From Tissierellaceae bacterium (GTDB taxonomy: Bacteria > Bacillota > Clostridia > Tissierellales > Tissierellaceae), in the NCBI GenBank assembly GCA_023229175.1, contig JALNZV010000013.1, forward strand, positions 1 to 60,553: a stretch of 60,553 nucleotides of DNA, written 5' to 3'. Of this stretch, positions 1 to 7,785 are shown piece by piece; positions within the stretch are counted from its first letter, which is position 1; every line of letters begins with the position of its first letter. The notes beneath the pieces are model-generated. The model was not told where the DNA came from, did not search any database, and was given only the letters and a program-made list of their open reading frames with translations. The position numbers and the translations under genes are program-made.

Positions 1-162
1 ATAAAACCATAACTAATCAAAGGCTGGTTAATCATGGTTTTAAAAGTTTATCTTCACAGTATGAGAAATTTAGACTGTCTTAATGAACCGCCAAGTACCG
101 AACGGTATGCTTGGTGGTGTGAGAGGACGGTAATTAAAATAATTAATTACCTCCTACTCGAT
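1..162 (+). mobile_element. 3' end of a group II intron (domains V and VI)
   Basis: Only the last part of the intron is in the window. Domain V is plain: positions 88-95 pair with 110-117 (8 bp), a two-base bulge TG lies at 108-109, 96-99 pair with 104-107, and a four-base GAAC loop closes it. Domain VI follows: 121-127 pair with 152-159 around an unpaired A at 156, the expected branch-point adenosine, and an inner stem pairs 129-136 with 144-151. The intron probably ends with AT at 161-162. An 8-bp inverted repeat (3-10 with 34-41) may belong to domain IV. The intron-encoded reverse transcriptase, if any, lies upstream of the window. It has the same orientation as the gene it interrupts, so splicing could restore the message. 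Confidence 0.88.
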
Positions 163-1151
163 TAGTAATCTCATGTATGTTTTTTGGTGCTGTTTCTGGT
201 TCAAGCCCTGCAACTGTTGTAGCAATTGGTGGATTAATGCTTCCGGAGCTGCTTAAAGGTGGATATGATGAAAAGTTTTCTTTAGGCTTAATTACATCAA
301 GCCCTGCGGTTGCTGTAATTATCCCTCCAAGCATAGGGATGATAGTTTATGGGACAGTAACTGGAGAATCCGTTGGAGACCTATTCATAGGCGGTATTGG
401 ACCGGGAATAGTATGGGGATTAGCTGTAATATTATATAGCTATTATATTGCAAAGATTAAGAAAGTCCCAACACAAAATAGAGCCAGTATCAGGGAAATA
501 ATTAATGCACTTAAGGATTCTATTTGGGCATTAGGTGTGCCACTTATTATAATAGGGGGAATTTATGGGGGGTTTTTTACTCCAACAGAATCAGCAGTTG
601 TTGCAGCGATTTATGCTATATTCGTAGCAGTATTTATTTATAAACAATTAGATTTAAAAGAACTTTTAAACGAATCTATAGAAGCAGCTGTAGGAACTGC
701 TCAGGTAATGGTTCTACTGGCATCAGCTTCAATTTTTTCATGGATTTTAACTAGACAACAGATTCCTCAGGCATTAGCTGAAAGCTTAATATTAATTACA
801 AATTCAAAGGTAACAATCCTTCTGATGATGAATCTAATTTTGCTAATTGCGGGGATGTTTATAGACCCTGCGTCATCTACGACAATTTTAGCACCATTAT
901 TTTTACCTTTAGCGATTAACTATGGTATAGATCCAATACATCTAGGTATAATTATGGTTGTAAATGGTGCTATAGGAATGTTTACGCCACCCTTTGGTTT
1001 AAATTTATTTGTTGCGACCGGGGTCTCTAAAGAACCAATAAGCAAAATTATATCTGGCTCTATGCCCTTTGTGTTTGTTGCATTAGTGACTATGGCCTTG
1101 GTTACATTTGTCCCCCAAATAACCCTGTATCTAGTCAATGCAATGAAATAA
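163..1151 (+). CDS. dctM: TRAP transporter large permease DctM, C-terminal exon
   Basis: This is the large membrane subunit of a TRAP transporter, which takes up dicarboxylates or other organic acids using an ion gradient. The first ATG is at 177, but the frame stays open back to the intron boundary and reads L/V/I-V-I-S-C-M-F-F-G-A-V-S-G-S-S, a conserved internal DctM stretch, so 177 is not the real start. About 330 residues are present against roughly 425 in the family; the missing ~95 N-terminal residues should lie before the intron. Several hydrophobic segments run through it, and a conserved segment (GAIGMFTPPFG) lies near residue 270 counted from 177. The small subunit and binding protein are not in the window. 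Whether the protein is made depends on splicing of the intron. Confidence 0.87.
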
Positions 1152-1234
1152 GTATTTTCAGAATTTGTAGCAAAACTGTATATTGTAGATGGCTTCTACG
1201 CAGAACTATACAACAGTCAACTTGCGGCATAGAG

Positions 1235-1259
1235 AAAGGGCCTCGATTAGGGGCCCTTT
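1235..1259. terminator. Terminator between convergent dctM and traX-like genes
   Basis: An 8-bp GC-rich stem (1235-1242 with 1252-1259) is flanked by A on one side and T on the other, so it can act in both directions. The stop codon of the minus-strand TraX-like gene (1247-1249) sits in its loop. Confidence 0.75.
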
Positions 1260-1903
1260 AGTATGTAAAAAATAAATAGGTGAAGGGGATAAGCCACGTA
1301 AAAGGACCATTGAAGTAGCTTATTCTTAGGACCTAGTTTCCCGTTATATAAGTAGATTAAAGGAAGTGCCAGAAGGGAATAAAGCTGAATACCAAGTGCA
1401 AATATTATATTGGTCGCCAGAAGAGTAAGGGTCAATACTGCAAAGCCTCTTTTATTAGGTGACTTTTTCCAGTTATAAAAGGAAACAATATAGATTATGC
1501 CAACTAGGCCGTAATCCGTGAAAAAAAGTTCAGAAATGAGGCCAATGAAAACCAACGCCACATATCTAAGGAGATTTTTTCTACATTTATACTTATCTAA
1601 TATATACAAAGCAACTAACCCTAGGAATAGTGTAAAGAAAATATTTTGATGTACAAAGGAAAGTCCTCCATAGAAAGCGTAGTCAAAGGGGATTTCAGAT
1701 ATTAAAGCGAATATAAATAACCTCAGCCCATATTTCTTTACATTTCTAGTATGAAAATACCCTTCTACCAGCAAAAACGCGTATATGGGAAAAGCAAGTC
1801 TTCCAATAATTCTATACAGAATTACATCGCCATGAAATATGGCACCATAATGGTCGATTATCATGGATGTAAGTGCAATTAGTTTTAATATAAATACATT
1901 CAT
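1247..1903 (-). CDS. TraX-like integral membrane protein
   Basis: The 218-residue protein is almost entirely hydrophobic, with about eight predicted membrane segments. It opens with the family's typical N-terminal pattern (LKLIALTSMIIDHYGA). TraX proteins are named after the conjugation protein that acetylates F-pilin, but most chromosomal Firmicute members have no known role and belong to the wider acyltransferase-3 fold. The gene overlaps the stop of the upstream YciI-like gene by one base (TAATG), so the two are translationally coupled. There is no conjugation locus nearby, so a pilin role is unlikely. Confidence 0.75.
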   Translation of the reverse strand: MNVFILKLIALTSMIIDHYGAIFHGDVILYRIIGRLAFPIYAFLLVEGYFHTRNVKKYGLRLFIFALISEIPFDYAFYGGLSFVHQNIFFTLFLGLVALYILDKYKCRKNLLRYVALVFIGLISELFFTDYGLVGIIYIVSFYNWKKSPNKRGFAVLTLTLLATNIIFALGIQLYSLLALPLIYLYNGKLGPKNKLLQWSFYVAYPLHLFIFYILKGP

Positions 1904-2169
1904 TATTCCACCAAGCTGCTACGCCATTCTTTAAGTATTAGCTTCCTCGAATTATTTATTATGGCAGGGTCATTTTCTGCCAGCTCTTTGGCTTCCTCAT
2001 ATGAATTGGCATTGTATATAACCAATCCCCCGCTATGGTCTGTAAAGGGGCCTTTAGCAAATATTTTGCCTTCTTTGATTAGTTCATTTAAATAGGCTAT
2101 ATGTACTTCTAATATTTCCTCATCCTTCTTTGAATCGATAGTTTCTAATATGGCAGCATATAATATCAT
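1903..2169 (-). CDS. YciI-like domain protein
   Basis: This is an 88-residue soluble protein with the dimeric ferredoxin-like YCII fold. Visible hallmarks are the HIAYLNELIKEGKIFAKGPF stretch near residue 23, with the conserved His and the G-P-F turn, then a D-H-S-G-G loop. YCII proteins are small putative enzymes, some with dehalogenase-like or hydrolase activity; the substrate here is unknown. It is the first gene of a two-gene minus-strand operon with the TraX-like gene. Its start follows a GGGAGAGTGATGA region that supplies the ribosome binding site. Confidence 0.8.
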   Translation of the reverse strand: MILYAAILETIDSKKDEEILEVHIAYLNELIKEGKIFAKGPFTDHSGGLVIYNANSYEEAKELAENDPAIINNSRKLILKEWRSSLVE

Positions 2170-2405
2170 TTCATCACTCTCCCTAATATATTTATATTTA
2201 CATTATATATCTAAGAGAAAGGGTAAATCAATAGGTTAATACACACTAATTAGACTAATTATATAAAGACATGAAAACAATTTACAATACAAATAATATA
2301 TGATGGAACTTAATTATCTAACTAATAGCAAATAGTAAGAGAAAAGTTCATATGCAATTTTAGAATTAAATGATAACTTTTTATTAAATAATCCATAAAA
2401 TGGGG

Positions 2406-2411
2406 TATAAT
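2406..2411 (+). promoter_or_regulatory. -10 element of the Rpn-family gene
   Basis: A perfect TATAAT lies 31 bases before the ATG at 2442. It lies inside the N-terminal extension that an ATG at 2400 would give, which argues that translation starts at 2442. I see no convincing -35 at the usual distance. The rest of 2170-2441 is AT-rich and holds the divergent promoters of this gene and the YciI-like gene; I see nothing else in it. Confidence 0.5.
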
Positions 2412-2441
2412 ATATATAGTATAGTGAAGGATGTGATACAT

Positions 2442-3389
2442 ATGGAAAGTAAACTTTTAAGTCCATTAAACGACATAGTATTTAAGGCACTGTTTGGAAG
2501 AGAAGAAGAGAAGAGCAAAATAATACTAATGGATTTTCTAAACCAAGTTTTAGAGCTAGAAGGTGGAATGAAGATTAAGGAAATAATACACCTAAATCCT
2601 TTTAATCTTCAAGAATTCGACGGAGATAAAGGTTCCATATTAGATATAAAGATAAAGACAGAAAGCGATGAAAGAGTAAATATAGAAGTGCAATTAAACA
2701 ACGCAGATGACTTTAGAAAAAGGAGCCTTTATTATTGGGCAAAGATGTATGCAGAGACAATAAATGCAGGAGAAAGCTATACAAAGCTAAGAAAAAGCAT
2801 AGTAATAAATTTATTAGATTTTGATCTAATCCATGAAACAGAAAAGTATCATACTATATTTAAAATAAGAGAAATAAAAGAAGGATTTAACCTAACGGAA
2901 GACTTGGAAATACACTATATAGAGTTGAAGAAATTTGAAAAGCTAATAGAAAAAGAATTAAATGACATGGAATTAGGGGGAATAGAACTTTGGCTAACTT
3001 TCATAAAGAAAACTGGAAAAGAAGGGACCGATACTCTTCTAGAAAATCTTGTTGGAAGGAGTGAAACAATAAAAATGGCGAAGGAAATGTTAGAAAAGAT
3101 AAGCGGTGATGAGCTATTAAGACAGAAGTATTATGCGAGAGAGAAAGCAAGATTGGATGAAGTTTCGAGGATTAAGTATGCAGAATCAAAGGGATTTGAA
3201 TCTGGGCTAGAAAAAGGAATAGAAAAAGGAATAGAACAAGGAATAGAACAAGGAATAGAACAAGGAATAGAACAAGGTAAAAGAGAAATGGCCAAAGAAT
3301 TATTAAAAGACGGTATGGAAATAGCTTTTGTAGTGAAATACACAAAACTATCTATGGAAGAAGTTAAAGATATACAAAAAGAAATATAG
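2442..3389 (+). CDS. Rpn-family PD-(D/E)XK nuclease (transposase-like)
   Basis: This 315-residue protein belongs to the recombination-promoting nuclease family (Rpn/YhgA, often annotated as PD-(D/E)XK nuclease transposase). The N-terminus has the family signature (SPLNDIVFKALFG), and the nuclease core shows D68 and E82-V-Q84 in the expected arrangement for metal binding. Known members are DNA endonucleases that promote RecA-independent recombination; a role in defence or genome rearrangement has been proposed. The C-terminus carries six tandem G-x-E-x repeats (encoded at 3204-3275), typical of the family. I chose the ATG at 2442 because a ribosome binding site (GAAGGATGTG) precedes it and the promoter lies downstream of the earlier ATG at 2400. 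It is a single-gene unit with its own terminator. Confidence 0.82.
   Translation: MESKLLSPLNDIVFKALFGREEEKSKIILMDFLNQVLELEGGMKIKEIIHLNPFNLQEFDGDKGSILDIKIKTESDERVNIEVQLNNADDFRKRSLYYWAKMYAETINAGESYTKLRKSIVINLLDFDLIHETEKYHTIFKIREIKEGFNLTEDLEIHYIELKKFEKLIEKELNDMELGGIELWLTFIKKTGKEGTDTLLENLVGRSETIKMAKEMLEKISGDELLRQKYYAREKARLDEVSRIKYAESKGFESGLEKGIEKGIEQGIEQGIEQGIEQGKREMAKELLKDGMEIAFVVKYTKLSMEEVKDIQKEI
3204..3275 (+). repeat. Six tandem 12-bp repeats inside the Rpn gene
   Basis: Six 12-base units lie in a row; the last four (3228-3275) are identical GGAATAGAACAA. They encode repeated G-I-E-Q or G-I-E-K units. Because the unit is a multiple of three, slippage would change repeat number without breaking the frame. 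Confidence 0.92.
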
Positions 3390-3409
3390 CATAATACAAA
3401 ATATATCTG

Positions 3410-3433
3410 CCCTTGGGAGAATATACCCAAGGG
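3410..3433 (+). terminator. Terminator after the Rpn gene
   Basis: An 8-bp stem, CCCTTGGG (3410-3417) with CCCAAGGG (3426-3433), is followed by a T-rich run. Confidence 0.8.
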
Positions 3434-3507
3434 TTTATTATACTATTAATTTGATATTCATTAGTCTTCTTGGGTATATATAAGTATAAAGAAATGGAGG
3501 TAATGGA

Positions 3508-4056
3508 ATGAAGGTTATTTTGTTTTTGGCCGATGGCTTTGAAGAGGTGGAGGCTTTGACAACAGTTGATTACCTTAGAAGACAGGGTATCGTCGTGGAT
3601 ACGGCATCCATTACAGATGACCTTAAGGTTAGAGGTGCCCACAACATAGTAGTTCTTGCAGATAGAACCCTTGCGGATTTAAGTGAGTCTAGGGAATATG
3701 ACGGAGTCATAATTCCAGGGGGCATTCCAGGTGCAACAAATCTTAGAGATAACTCCAAGGTCATAGAAGTAGTTAGGGAAGTATACAATAACGGAAAATT
3801 GGCAGCTGCCATATGTGCAGGGCCCATAGTTTTGGAAAGGGCAGGGATAATTAGGGACAAAAAGGTAACATCTTATCCAGGATTTAGCGGAGATTTAAAA
3901 GATAGTATCTATGACGAAGAGGACGTAGTAGTGGATGGAAATATAATAACAGCAAGGGGACCAGCCTTGGCAGTGGACTTTGCCATTGAAATCATAAGGT
4001 ATCTGTTAGGGGATAAAGAAGTCCAAAACCTTAAAAGAGATATATTATATAAATAA
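3508..4056 (+). CDS. DJ-1/PfpI family protein
   Basis: This 182-residue protein is of the DJ-1/PfpI superfamily, closest to the DJ-1 (ThiJ/YajL) type. It starts with FLADGFEEVEA, where the glutamate is the conserved partner of the catalytic cysteine, and has the nucleophile-elbow motif A-A-I-C-A-G-P near residue 98. Family members act as glyoxalases or protein and nucleotide deglycases against methylglyoxal damage, or as redox-sensitive chaperones; which of these applies cannot be read from sequence. The start has a good ribosome binding site (GGAGGTAA). It stands alone between two terminators. Confidence 0.85.
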   Translation: MKVILFLADGFEEVEALTTVDYLRRQGIVVDTASITDDLKVRGAHNIVVLADRTLADLSESREYDGVIIPGGIPGATNLRDNSKVIEVVREVYNNGKLAAAICAGPIVLERAGIIRDKKVTSYPGFSGDLKDSIYDEEDVVVDGNIITARGPALAVDFAIEIIRYLLGDKEVQNLKRDILYK

Positions 4057-4066
4057 GAAACTCCTA

Positions 4067-4088
4067 GTTGGTAACTATTGTTACCAAC
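4067..4088 (+). terminator. Terminator after the DJ-1 gene
   Basis: A 9-bp stem (4067-4075 with 4080-4088) has a four-base loop and is followed by TTCTTTTT. Confidence 0.85.
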
Positions 4089-4150
4089 TTCTTTTTAATA
4101 TTGTGATATAATTATTGGAGTTAATTTATGCAATCGCGAGGAGGGATAAA

Positions 4151-5383
4151 ATGAATAAATATTTTGATATAAAAGAAAAGGTATACGATATAACGGAAAG
4201 ATACCCTGAGACCATAGATGTATTTGTAGCCAATGGATTTGAACAGCTAGCCAATAGCAAAATGAGAAAGATAATGGGAAGGACAATCTCCGTGGAGACA
4301 GCTTGCAAATCAAAAAAAGTAAACGTAGATATTTTCGTCCAGCAACTAATCGACGCCATCGAGCAAAACAGAAATACTGTAGACTTAGCCCTAGGGAAGT
4401 CTTTAGGAACAGAGCCAAAAGACGTAAAGATTGAGGGAGTACTGCCTTGTCCAGTTAGAGTTCCCCTGTTGGAGGGGTTTGATACTTGGGCCAATAAGAA
4501 TCAAGATAAATTGGGATATAAAATAGGCTATGAGCTTAAATCGGCTCATATAGGAGTTGACTGGATAAGAGAAAAAGTAGAAAAGGGAGAAGAAGACACC
4601 CTGGCAGATGTATTTATGTCTGCGGGATTTGATTTATTTTTCGATAAAAAGCTAATGGGCAAATTCATAGAAAAGGGAGTCTTTGAGGATATAACTGGTC
4701 TAGAGAGGCTCAACGGGGACTTCGACAATGAAGAATTAAGCCTAAAGGATCCGGAGGGAAGATATTCCATATTAGGAGTTGTCCCAGCAGTATTTATGGT
4801 AAATAGGGAGGAGCTAAATGGCAGGGAATTTCCGAAATCTTGGGACGACTTGTTAAAGCCAGAGTTTGAGGGGTCTGTTTCCATACCTACCATGGACTTT
4901 GATTTATTCAATGCACTTCTTTTAAACATATACAAGAAGTATGGAGAAGAAGGCATCAAAAAACTTGGCAGGGCTCAGTTCAGGAGCATGCATCCAGCTG
5001 AAATGGTAAAGTCACATTTGAAAAAAAGTGACTCCTTTGTACCGACTGTGACTATAATGCCGCTGTTTTTCACTAGAATGGTAAAGCCAGATAGCCCTTT
5101 AAAACCTCAATGGCCAGAAGATGGTGCCATAATCAGCCCTGTATTTATACTGACAAAGAAAAGCACCAAGGAATTGACAAAGCCCATAGTCGACTATATA
5201 TTTTCTAAAGAAGTAGGAGAATTGCTTTCAACCAATGGAAAATTTCCGTCTACAAATCCAGATATAGACAATGACTTGGCACCTGAGGAAAAGTTTATGT
5301 GGCTAGGATGGGATTATATTAAAGAACACGACATAGGCGAATTAATTAAAAAATGTGAAAGCCTATTTTACGATTCAAACTAG
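4151..5383 (+). CDS. Cytosolic substrate-binding-type protein with N-terminal DUF1858-like domain
   Basis: The 410-residue protein has two parts. Residues 1-80 resemble the DUF1858/ScdA-N helical domain (RYPETIDVFVANGF) but without its usual cysteines. Residues ~95-405 resemble type-2 periplasmic binding proteins of ABC importers (segments such as FPKSWDDLLKPEFEGSVSIP). There is no signal peptide or lipobox, so it should stay in the cytosol, which is unusual for this fold. A P-C-P-V-R motif (C100) opens the binding domain. The start at 4151 is set by an AGGAGGGAT site; the upstream ATG at 4115 lacks one. It is first in a tight run with a HypB-like GTPase, an ABC ATPase and a zinc-ribbon protein, with no permease. 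I infer capture of a metal or cofactor inside the cell; the ligand is unknown. Confidence 0.7.
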   Translation: MNKYFDIKEKVYDITERYPETIDVFVANGFEQLANSKMRKIMGRTISVETACKSKKVNVDIFVQQLIDAIEQNRNTVDLALGKSLGTEPKDVKIEGVLPCPVRVPLLEGFDTWANKNQDKLGYKIGYELKSAHIGVDWIREKVEKGEEDTLADVFMSAGFDLFFDKKLMGKFIEKGVFEDITGLERLNGDFDNEELSLKDPEGRYSILGVVPAVFMVNREELNGREFPKSWDDLLKPEFEGSVSIPTMDFDLFNALLLNIYKKYGEEGIKKLGRAQFRSMHPAEMVKSHLKKSDSFVPTVTIMPLFFTRMVKPDSPLKPQWPEDGAIISPVFILTKKSTKELTKPIVDYIFSKEVGELLSTNGKFPSTNPDIDNDLAPEEKFMWLGWDYIKEHDIGELIKKCESLFYDSN

Positions 5384-5395
5384 GAAGGTGAATTC

Positions 5396-6097
5396 ATGAA
5401 TTTAATCATATTTTCAGGTCCCCCCTCTTCTGGCAAGACATCTATTATTTTAAAGACCATAGATGCCTTGAAGAAGAGAAATATTACTGTAGGGGTAGTA
5501 AAATTTGACTGTCTATATACAGATGACGATATATTATACGAAAAGGCAGGAATTCCTGTAAAAAAGGGATTATCGGGTTCTCTTTGTCCAGACCATTTTT
5601 TTGCATCAAATATCGAAGAGGTAGTTCAATGGGGATTGAATCAAAATTTGGACATGCTGATTACAGAATCTGCAGGACTTTGCAATAGATGTTCGCCGTA
5701 CCTAAAAGATATAAAAGGAGTATGTGTCATAGATAATTTATCTGGGATAAATACTCCGAAGAAAATAGGGCCAATGCTAAAATCTGCCGATATAGTAGTG
5801 ATTACCAAAGGCGATATAGTGTCCCAAGCAGAAAGGGAAGTATTTGCTTCGAAAGTGAACTCTGTAAATCCCAAAGCTTTGACTATGCATATAAATGGAC
5901 TTACAGGGCAAGGGGCCTATGAACTTAGCACTCTTTTATACGATGAAGAGCAGCAAATTGACTCTGTACAGGGAATGGAGCTGAGATTCCCCATGCCTTC
6001 AGCCCTATGTTCATATTGTTTAGGTGAAACTAGAATTGGAGAAGCATATCAAATGGGCAATATCAGAAAAATAGACTTGGGTGATGAACATGAATAA
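5396..6097 (+). CDS. HypB/CobW-like GTPase, putative metallochaperone
   Basis: This 233-residue P-loop protein has a Walker A motif G-P-P-S-S-G-K-T at residues 8-15, and T-K-G-D at about residue 140 for guanine recognition. Cysteines cluster where metals might bind: C39, C64, the pair C96-x-x-C99 right after an E-S-A-G-L segment like that of HypB, and C205-x-x-C208 near the end. HypB, UreG and CobW relatives use GTP hydrolysis to load nickel, cobalt or zinc into target proteins. The gene starts 12 bases after its upstream neighbour (GGAAGGTGAATTC before the ATG) and its end overlaps the ATPase gene by 8 bases. The likely role is GTP-driven delivery of a metal or cofactor; the target is unknown. 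Confidence 0.72.
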   Translation: MNLIIFSGPPSSGKTSIILKTIDALKKRNITVGVVKFDCLYTDDDILYEKAGIPVKKGLSGSLCPDHFFASNIEEVVQWGLNQNLDMLITESAGLCNRCSPYLKDIKGVCVIDNLSGINTPKKIGPMLKSADIVVITKGDIVSQAEREVFASKVNSVNPKALTMHINGLTGQGAYELSTLLYDEEQQIDSVQGMELRFPMPSALCSYCLGETRIGEAYQMGNIRKIDLGDEHE

Positions 6098-7085
6098 TTT
6101 AACTATTGAAGAGTTATTGGACAAGTATCCCTTTGTCACTGGGTACTTTGATGAGAACAAAATAGACGTTTCAAAATATATGGATAGAACATTTGAGGAG
6201 TATCTAAGGGACATAAGCGATGAAGATGTAGAAAATTGGGCAATAGACAAGGATAAGCTATTAGAGGACCTTGAAATATATATTGAACAAATGGTAGAAT
6301 TTTTAGGAATAGAAGAAGAAGTTGGGGTAAATTCATTAACCATATTAAGTGGGTACGATAAATCTGGAATAAAAGAAGGATTTGACGAAATAACCATAAA
6401 TAAATCCGAGATTATTTCCATCGTCGGCCCCACAGGCTCGGGGAAATCCAGATTGCTAGCAGATATAGAGTGGACAGCCATGGGAGATACGCCTACGGGC
6501 AGAAGTATACTAATAAACGGGCAGCAGCCAGATAAAAAGTGGAGGTTTTCATCCAACAATAAACTTGTAGCCCAACTTTCTCAAAACATGAATTTCGTCA
6601 TGGATTTAACCGTTGAGGAATTTTTAGAACTGCATGCTGCTAGCAGGTTAGTGGAAGACGTGGAAGATACCATAGACAGGATAATAGAAGGGGCCAACAA
6701 CTTGGCAGGGGAAAAATTCGATTTAAATACTCCCATCACAGCTTTAAGTGGAGGTCAGTCTAGGGCATTAATGATAGCCGATACTGCAATTCTCAGTTCA
6801 TCTCCCATAGTACTAATAGATGAGATTGAGAATGCAGGTATAGACAGGAAAAAGGCCCTGGAGCTTTTAATATCTAGGGATAAGATAGTCTTAATGGCAA
6901 CCCACGACCCTATATTGGCACTGATGGCAAATAAAAGGATAGTAATCAAAAATGGTGGAATAGAAAAGATAATCGATACATCGGATGAAGAAAAGAAATT
7001 ATTAAAAGAATTGGAAAAGATAGATAAGACCATCCAGGAAAAAAGAAACTTATTAAGGGATGGAAAAAAATTGAGCATTATATAG
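6090..7085 (+). CDS. Stand-alone ABC-type ATPase with N-terminal helical domain
   Basis: The 331-residue protein has an N-terminal ~75-residue helical domain (LLDKYPFVTGYFDEN) related in pattern to the DUF1858-like part of the first gene, then one ABC ATPase domain: Walker A G-P-T-G-S-G-K-S at 113-120, signature L-S-G-G-Q at 219-223, Walker B I-V-L-I-D-E with the catalytic glutamate, and an A-T-H-D switch histidine. There are no membrane segments, and no permease lies nearby. Soluble ABC ATPases of this sort often drive conformational work on enzymes, as AtwA does for methyl-coenzyme M reductase or SufC in Fe-S assembly. GTG 6081, ATG 6084 and ATG 6090 are all possible starts; 6090 has the best spacing from GGGTGATG. 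Confidence 0.72.
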   Translation: MNNLTIEELLDKYPFVTGYFDENKIDVSKYMDRTFEEYLRDISDEDVENWAIDKDKLLEDLEIYIEQMVEFLGIEEEVGVNSLTILSGYDKSGIKEGFDEITINKSEIISIVGPTGSGKSRLLADIEWTAMGDTPTGRSILINGQQPDKKWRFSSNNKLVAQLSQNMNFVMDLTVEEFLELHAASRLVEDVEDTIDRIIEGANNLAGEKFDLNTPITALSGGQSRALMIADTAILSSSPIVLIDEIENAGIDRKKALELLISRDKIVLMATHDPILALMANKRIVIKNGGIEKIIDTSDEEKKLLKELEKIDKTIQEKRNLLRDGKKLSII

Positions 7086-7107
7086 TAAAATATTAGGAGG
7101 AATATTT

Positions 7108-7350
7108 ATGCATGATGGATGTACAGGTACATTTGAAAGCGGAAAGGCTGTAGTGGATAAAATAAGAACTATGGGGTTTAATACTCGTCCGATGCCGCCA
7201 GGTGTTATGATTGAATGTATAGAATGTGGAAATGAATTTCTCATGGCTCACTTGGAGGCAAAATGCCCCCACTGCAATATGGTATATGGGGTCACGCCAT
7301 GTTCAGTTTCTAGGCCGGGAGCTATAATGGCTGCAGGGAAAAACTACTAA
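7108..7350 (+). CDS. Small zinc-ribbon protein
   Basis: This 80-residue protein carries a C-x2-C...C-x2-C ribbon (C37, C40, C53, C56), plus single cysteines at C5 and C65. The ribbon should bind one zinc. It follows the ATPase gene by 22 bases with its own strong site (AGGAGGAATATTT), and the operon ends just after it at a terminator. I do not recognise a named family. A zinc-ribbon protein beside a HypB-like GTPase recalls the HypA-HypB pair that inserts nickel into hydrogenase, but the sequence is not HypA (HypA has an N-terminal M-H-E motif; this one begins M-H-D-G). I infer a partner or adaptor role. Confidence 0.68.
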   Translation: MHDGCTGTFESGKAVVDKIRTMGFNTRPMPPGVMIECIECGNEFLMAHLEAKCPHCNMVYGVTPCSVSRPGAIMAAGKNY

Positions 7351-7354
7351 AACA

Positions 7355-7383
7355 AAAAGTCCTACTTTTATAGTAGGACTTTT
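7355..7383. terminator. Bidirectional terminator
   Basis: A 12-bp perfect stem (7355-7366 with 7372-7383) is flanked by A and T runs. It serves both the zinc-ribbon operon and the convergent bactofilin operon. Confidence 0.9.
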
Positions 7384-7389
7384 GTAATA

Positions 7390-7770
7390 TTATTTACTTT
7401 TCTCTTTAGAAGTTTCAGGGGCATGTTTTTTAGTCATCTTACATGAGCCATCAAATTTGGCATTTTCGTGAATGACAAAACTATCTACTTCCACATCCCC
7501 TACTAGAATGCCAGTAGGTAAAAGTTCTAGTTTGGCCCGAGAAAATATATTTCCATTAATAGTTCCAGAAAGGGATATTTCTCCGCATTTGACATTTCCC
7601 TTTACAGTACCAGTTTCGCCTATGGTGACATTTCCCTCGTAATCTATATCGCCTTCTACCATACCGTCAATTCTCAAATTACCCTTTCCCTCAATTTTTC
7701 CGATAATCTTTATATTTTCGCCGATTAAAGAATCCACAGTTTCCGCATAGGAATCTTTTTTCTTTAACAT
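7390..7770 (-). CDS. Bactofilin (polymer-forming cytoskeletal protein)
   Basis: This 126-residue protein has repeated short beta units rich in glycine (IIGKIEGKGNLRIDG, VEGDIDYEGNVTIGETG, VKGNVKCGEISLSGTI), the right-handed beta-helix core of bactofilins, with short charged tails at both ends. Bactofilins self-assemble into filaments without nucleotide and organise cell-wall enzymes. It sits directly downstream of an M23 peptidase gene, a very common pairing. I chose the ATG at 7770 because TAGGAGTGAT stands just before it; the earlier GTG at 7779 overlaps that site. Confidence 0.92.
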   Translation of the reverse strand: MLKKKDSYAETVDSLIGENIKIIGKIEGKGNLRIDGMVEGDIDYEGNVTIGETGTVKGNVKCGEISLSGTINGNIFSRAKLELLPTGILVGDVEVDSFVIHENAKFDGSCKMTKKHAPETSKEKSK

Positions 7771-7785
7771 AAATATCACTCCTAT

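Noticed and set aside
2400..2441. ATG at 2400 as start of the Rpn gene
   Set aside because: A TATAAT element lies just after it and a good ribosome binding site precedes the ATG at 2442.
4095..4494. Long minus-strand frames across the binding-protein gene
   Set aside because: They are shadows of the plus-strand gene: no ribosome binding site, low-complexity Ser/Leu-rich translations and no family likeness.
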